Shown here: positions 61,231 to 64,000 of the stretch, piece by piece
Numbering within the stretch: position 1 is the stretch's first letter
How the letters are laid out: every line of letters begins with the position of its first letter
NCBI RefSeq assembly: GCF_018614525.1
Contig: NZ_JAGGOL010000084.1
Span: forward strand, 1-64,000
Length of the DNA stretch: 64,000 bases
Origin: Streptomyces sp. ISL-11
GTDB lineage: Bacteria; Actinomycetota; Actinomycetes; Streptomycetales; Streptomycetaceae
Direction of reading: 5' to 3'
Notes under the pieces: model-generated
Database searches by the model: none
Told to the model about the DNA's origin: nothing
Seen by the model: only the letters and a program-made list of their open reading frames with translations
Program-made: the position numbers and the translations under genes

Positions 61231-61644
61231 GTGCTGGAGCCCGTGTACTGGGACGCCGGGACCGCCCGGCTGCTGCCCCGCCTGCTCAACGGCCGTACGG
61301 GCGGGTCTGTATTCACCACCCACCGCAAGCCCGGCCCCGGCAAGATCGTCAGCGCCCGCGACGTGTGCCCGGACACCGGCCTGGCCCGGCTGTCGTACGG
61401 GCAGGCCCGCATGCTGCTGGACGAACACACCGCCCTCGGAGGCGACAGCGGCACGGGCTGGGACCTGCACGAGTGGCGGCATTCCGGGCTCACCCACCTC
61501 GGCGGGGGCGGGGCGAGCCTGCTGATGCTGATGGCGAAGTCCCGGCACACGAAGCCGGAGAACGTCCGCAAGTACTTCCATCCCTCGGCGGAAGCGATCG
61601 CCGAGGTCACCAGCCTGCTCGCGCCCAGCGACAGCAGGGGGTGA
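61231..61644 (+). pseudogene. C-terminal fragment of a tyrosine recombinase (integrase)
   Basis: From GTG 61231 the frame reads LEPVYWDAGTARLLPRLLNG, TGLARLSYGQARMLLDEHTA, then WDLHEWRHSGLTHLGGGGAS (box II H-x-x-R) and SRHTKPENVRKYFHPS, with the nucleophile Tyr in RKYFH. The N-terminal arm and core, including the first catalytic Arg, are missing. It cannot recombine DNA. It is similar to integrases of Streptomyces plasmids or pSAM2-like elements, and the rest of such an element is absent. Confidence 0.85.
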
Positions 61645-61700
61645 CTCCAACACGGGTCGCCGGCAGGCTCGTTGGCCAGGGCAGCTGACGGGCTGAGCTT

Positions 61701-61805
61701 CCCGCTGCCGCCTCCCTGTACCGGGCGCTGGCCGAAGCCGAGGAGACCGCGGCGATTCCCCGGCCGACCGCCCCGGTCGCCGAACGGCCCGGCCGGAGAA
61801 GATAG
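61701..61805 (+). pseudogene. C-terminal remnant of a Tn3-type serine resolvase
   Basis: PAAASLYRALAEAEETAAIP to a TAG at 61803 closely matches the end of the resolvase at 47015-48022 (SVASLYRALAEAEAAAV). About 34 residues remain. It shows that another Tn3-type element once lay here, or that this end was copied by recombination. Confidence 0.8.
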
Positions 61806-61809
61806 CGCG

Positions 61810-63069
61810 GTGAACACTGCGCTGGCGGAGTCCCTCTCCGCCGTTCTTCTCGTGGTCGTGCTGGCGTGCGCGGTCATCCGCCCGTTCGGCTGGCCGGAGG
61901 CGGTCGTCGCCGTCCCGGCCGCCGGCCTCGTCATCGCCACCGGGGCGATCTCACTCGACCACGCCGCCGACGAGGCCGCCCGGCTGGGTCCGGTGATCGG
62001 GTTCCTGGCGGCCGTGCTGGTCCTGGCCCAGCTCTGCGACGACGAGGGCCTGTTCCACGCGTGCGGGGCGTGGATGGCGCGCACCGCGGCGGGACGGCCG
62101 CGCCGCCTGCTGGTGCAGGTGTTCGCCCTCGCCTCGGTGATCACCGCGGTGCTCAGCCTGGACGCCACCATCGTGCTGCTGACCCCGGTGGTGTTCGCCA
62201 CCGCCGCCCGGCTCGGGGCCCGGTCCCGGCCGCACGTGTACGCCTGCACCCACCTGTCGAACACCGCCTCCCTGCTGCTGCCGGTCTCCAACCTGACCAA
62301 CCTGCTGGCGTTCGCCGCGAGCGGGCTGAGCTTCACCCGCTTCGCCTCCCTGATGGTGCTGCCCTGGCTGGTGGCCATCGGCGTCGAGTACGTCGTCTTC
62401 CGCCGGTTCTTCGCCACCGACCTGGACGCCGGCGCCTCCGCCCCGGCCACCGCCGAGCCGCGCGAGGTGCCGGTGTTCGCCCTGGCCGCCGTGGCGTGCA
62501 CGCTGGCCGGGTTCGTCCTCACCTCCGCGCTCGGCATCAATCCCGCCTGGGCGGCGTTCGCCGGCGCCGGCGTCCTCGCCGTCCGCGCCCTGGCCAAGCG
62601 CCGCACCACTCCCACCGCCATCGTGCGCGCGAGTGCGGTGCCGTTCCTCGCCTTCGTCCTGGCCCTGGGCATCGTGGTCCGCGCCGTCGTCGACAACGGT
62701 CTCGACACGGCCCTGGGCCACCTGATCCCCGGCGGCACCGGCCTGGCCGCGCTGCTGGGCACCGCGGCGCTGGCCGCCGTCCTGGCCAACGTGATCAACA
62801 ACCTGCCCGCAGTGCTGGTGCTGCTGCCGCTGACCGCCCCGTCCGGGCCCGGCGCCGTTCTCGCGGTGCTGCTCGGGGTGAACATCGGGCCGAACCTCAC
62901 CTACGCCGGTTCGCTGGCCACCCTGCTGTGGCGGCGCATCGTGCACGCGCACGACGCCGAGGTGGAACTGAAGGAGTTCACCCGGCTGGGCCTGTATGCC
63001 GTACCGGCCAGCCTGGGCGCCGCGGTACTGGCACTGTGGGTCTCGCTGACCGCGATCGGAGGAGGCTGA
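61810..63069 (+). CDS. ArsB/SLC13-type anion transporter
   Basis: A 419-residue membrane protein with about 11 helices. LDHAADEAARLGPVIGFLAA, LVLAQLCDDEGLFHACGAWM, LLPVSNLTNLLAFAASGLSF (SNxTN motif) and LANVINNLPAVLVLLPLTAP plus NIGPNLTYAGSLATLLWRR are characteristic of the ArsB/NhaD/SLC13 ion-transporter superfamily. ArsB pumps arsenite; others carry dicarboxylates or sulfate. GTG 61810 starts 5 bases after the resolvase remnant, so its own promoter may be missing or lie within it. No arsC or arsR is near. The next gene is 4 bases downstream. Confidence 0.88.
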   Translation: MNTALAESLSAVLLVVVLACAVIRPFGWPEAVVAVPAAGLVIATGAISLDHAADEAARLGPVIGFLAAVLVLAQLCDDEGLFHACGAWMARTAAGRPRRLLVQVFALASVITAVLSLDATIVLLTPVVFATAARLGARSRPHVYACTHLSNTASLLLPVSNLTNLLAFAASGLSFTRFASLMVLPWLVAIGVEYVVFRRFFATDLDAGASAPATAEPREVPVFALAAVACTLAGFVLTSALGINPAWAAFAGAGVLAVRALAKRRTTPTAIVRASAVPFLAFVLALGIVVRAVVDNGLDTALGHLIPGGTGLAALLGTAALAAVLANVINNLPAVLVLLPLTAPSGPGAVLAVLLGVNIGPNLTYAGSLATLLWRRIVHAHDAEVELKEFTRLGLYAVPASLGAAVLALWVSLTAIGGG

Positions 63070-63073
63070 CCGG

Positions 63074-63583
63074 ATGGCTGTGGTGGTCTGGATCGTCGAG
63101 GGCACCTGGCCCGCCTGCGTGGACGCCGCCCGCGCCCACGTGCCCGAGGGCGCAGACGTCGTCCTGCTCCATGTCACCCCGGCCGACGTCCCGGGCGCGG
63201 CACACGGTGCGTTCGCCGGGCTGCTCGGCCGCGGCCACCCCGAACGCGACCCCGGCACCCGCGTCGAACAGCTGGCGGCCGCCTCCGCAGGCCAGCTCCT
63301 GACCGACGCCGCGCAGCGCCTGGGCCGCGAGTGCACCCGGACCGAGCGCACCGGCCGCATCGAGCGGGAAGTCGTCGCCGCCGCCGAAGGCGCCGAGCTG
63401 CTCATCCTCGCCCGCGACGGCGACCGCACCCACCTCGGACCCCGCAGCCTCGGCCCCGCCAGCCGCTTCATCGTCGACCACGCCCCCTGCCCCGTCCTGC
63501 TGGTCTGGCCCGAGACCGCACCCGGCATCGCCACCATCCCGACCCCGCCACCACACCCGCCCCACCCGCCGCACCACCGGTAG
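63074..63583 (+). CDS. Universal stress protein (UspA) family
   Basis: A 169-residue Usp-fold protein. VVVWIVEGTWPACVDAARAH and GADVVLLHVTPADVPG form the first strands and helix, and LLILARDGDRTHLGPRSLGP then ASRFIVDHAPCPVLLVWPE forms the C-terminal ATP-type loop and last strand. The C-terminus has a Pro/His-rich tail (PTPPPHPPHPPHHR). ATG 63074 lies 4 bases after the transporter stop (GGAGG upstream), so both are one operon. It may sense or regulate the transporter. Confidence 0.88.
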   Translation: MAVVVWIVEGTWPACVDAARAHVPEGADVVLLHVTPADVPGAAHGAFAGLLGRGHPERDPGTRVEQLAAASAGQLLTDAAQRLGRECTRTERTGRIEREVVAAAEGAELLILARDGDRTHLGPRSLGPASRFIVDHAPCPVLLVWPETAPGIATIPTPPPHPPHPPHHR

Positions 63584-63682
63584 CGGACGTCGTCCGGCTC
63601 CCGGCCGGAAAGACGGCTCCCGGGATCCCCTCCAGGCCGCTGGCCAGATGCCTGTACCAACGAGCTCCGTTGTGCTTTGCCC

Positions 63683-63723
63683 TCGAACTGTCAACGAGCT
63701 TGCGCGAACTGCGAAAACGCTAA
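63683..63723 (+). repeat. Candidate Tn3-type terminal repeat remnant
   Basis: The segment CTTGCGCGAACTGCGAAAAC followed by GCTAACT ends with the ACGCTAA core that is also seen at the inner end of the repeat at 48060-48091. It lies after the universal-stress-protein gene, where a right border of the accessory region could be. The outer GGGG is not present, so this is a weak call. Confidence 0.3.
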
Positions 63724-63771
63724 CTTCCCGGTCTTGGGTCAAGGCCCTTCGTTTGACAGACCCGAACGGAA

Positions 63772-63803
63772 CCACGGGACCGCTGGGGGGTGCGGTCCCG
63801 TGG
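63772..63803. terminator. Strong hairpin terminator
   Basis: CCACGGGACCGC and GCGGTCCCGTGG, a perfect 12-bp stem with an 8-base loop, 25 bases after the stop of the leftward gene that enters from the right edge. Probably that gene's terminator, possibly also serving the transporter/Usp operon. Confidence 0.8.
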
Positions 63804-63827
63804 TGTCGTGGTCTTGGCGGCTGGTGG

Positions 63828-64000
63828 TCAGACGCCGATGGTCATCTCGAAGGGGCCGGCGCTGTTGGTGACGCCGTCCTTGCTGAGGCACTGCTGGGGA
63901 GCGGTGTCCGGGAGCGCGAACACGATCTTGATGGGTTCGCCGCTGTAGTCGCCGCCGGTGATGCTCCCGGTGGCGATGAGGACGTTCTGGCCGAACGGCC
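63828..64000 (-). CDS. C-terminal part of a hypothetical protein (partial, right edge)
   Basis: Translating the reverse strand from the right edge to the TGA at 63828 gives FGQNVLIATGSITGGDYSGE, then PIKIVFALPDTAPQQCLSKDGVTNSAG and the end FEMTIGV (given here in short pieces). About 57 residues, beta-rich, one Cys, consistent with the end of a small secreted protein. The clean stop and following terminator support a real gene. Family not recognised. Confidence 0.6.
   Translation of the reverse strand, partial: PFGQNVLIATGSITGGDYSGEPIKIVFALPDTAPQQCLSKDGVTNSAGPFEMTIGV

Overview
The window is very GC-rich and the gene content is that of a Streptomyces chromosome: a rodlin, a microbial-type transglutaminase, an NsdA-like TPR regulator, a SpoIIE-type phosphatase, a DUF397 protein, many GTG/TTG starts and tightly coupled ATGA/GTGA operons. 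I see no rRNA, tRNA or CRISPR array. About the first 33 kb look like ordinary chromosome with intact genes. From about 33 kb to the right edge the sequence is an accessory mosaic of intact cargo genes set among broken genes and Tn3-type transposon debris.

Left part. Positions 1-7607 form one leftward gene train for an exopolysaccharide: an Agd3-like secreted polysaccharide deacetylase, a PelF-type GT4 glycosyltransferase, a polytopic membrane protein, a LegB-like sugar-nucleotide 4,6-dehydratase, a sugar nucleotidyltransferase and an epimerase cut by the left edge. It resembles a minimal Pel/galactosaminogalactan pathway and is the strongest candidate for an under-described system here. Positions 8.4-18.7 kb hold a reductase, a membrane-anchored esterase, small proteins, a HEAT-repeat protein, a PAS/SpoIIE phosphatase with altered metal-site residues, an NsdA-like regulator and a divergent phosphotransferase. 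Positions 19-25.7 kb hold a secreted amidase, a TetR/membrane-protein pair sharing two operators, a rodlin with a His-rich tail, and a cysteine-attenuator-type leader peptide ahead of a non-haem iron oxygenase.

Positions 25.7-32.9 kb carry acyl-CoA genes: a leftward, translationally coupled operon (enoyl-CoA hydratase, DUF35 protein, two thiolase-like proteins lacking the usual cysteine) divergent from two AMP-forming CoA ligases, one PaaK-like behind a PaaR-like operator. Together they could activate and shorten a carboxylic acid or steroid-like side chain.

Right part. Positions 33-36.7 kb are scar tissue: a frameshifted, truncated penicillin acylase, a Ku fragment, a zinc-finger gene fragment and an NRPS adenylation-domain remnant, with an intact-looking dienelactone-hydrolase-like gene between them. 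Positions 36.7-39.7 kb carry an acetyltransferase, a transglutaminase and a small secreted protein. Positions 40.6-48.1 kb are a decayed Tn3-family transposon: a broken tnpA, cargo (LysR, MFS, isochorismatase-like hydrolase), a res-like site, an apparently intact serine resolvase and a right inverted repeat. Positions 48.3-60.8 kb carry an FAD monooxygenase, a CASTOR/POLLUX-like channel protein, a NucB-type secreted nuclease, a VOC protein, a P450, a second tnpA fragment, an AlkZ-like DNA glycosylase candidate coupled to an alpha/beta hydrolase, and a WYL regulator. Positions 61-63.6 kb hold integrase and resolvase fragments followed by an ArsB/SLC13-type transporter and a universal stress protein.
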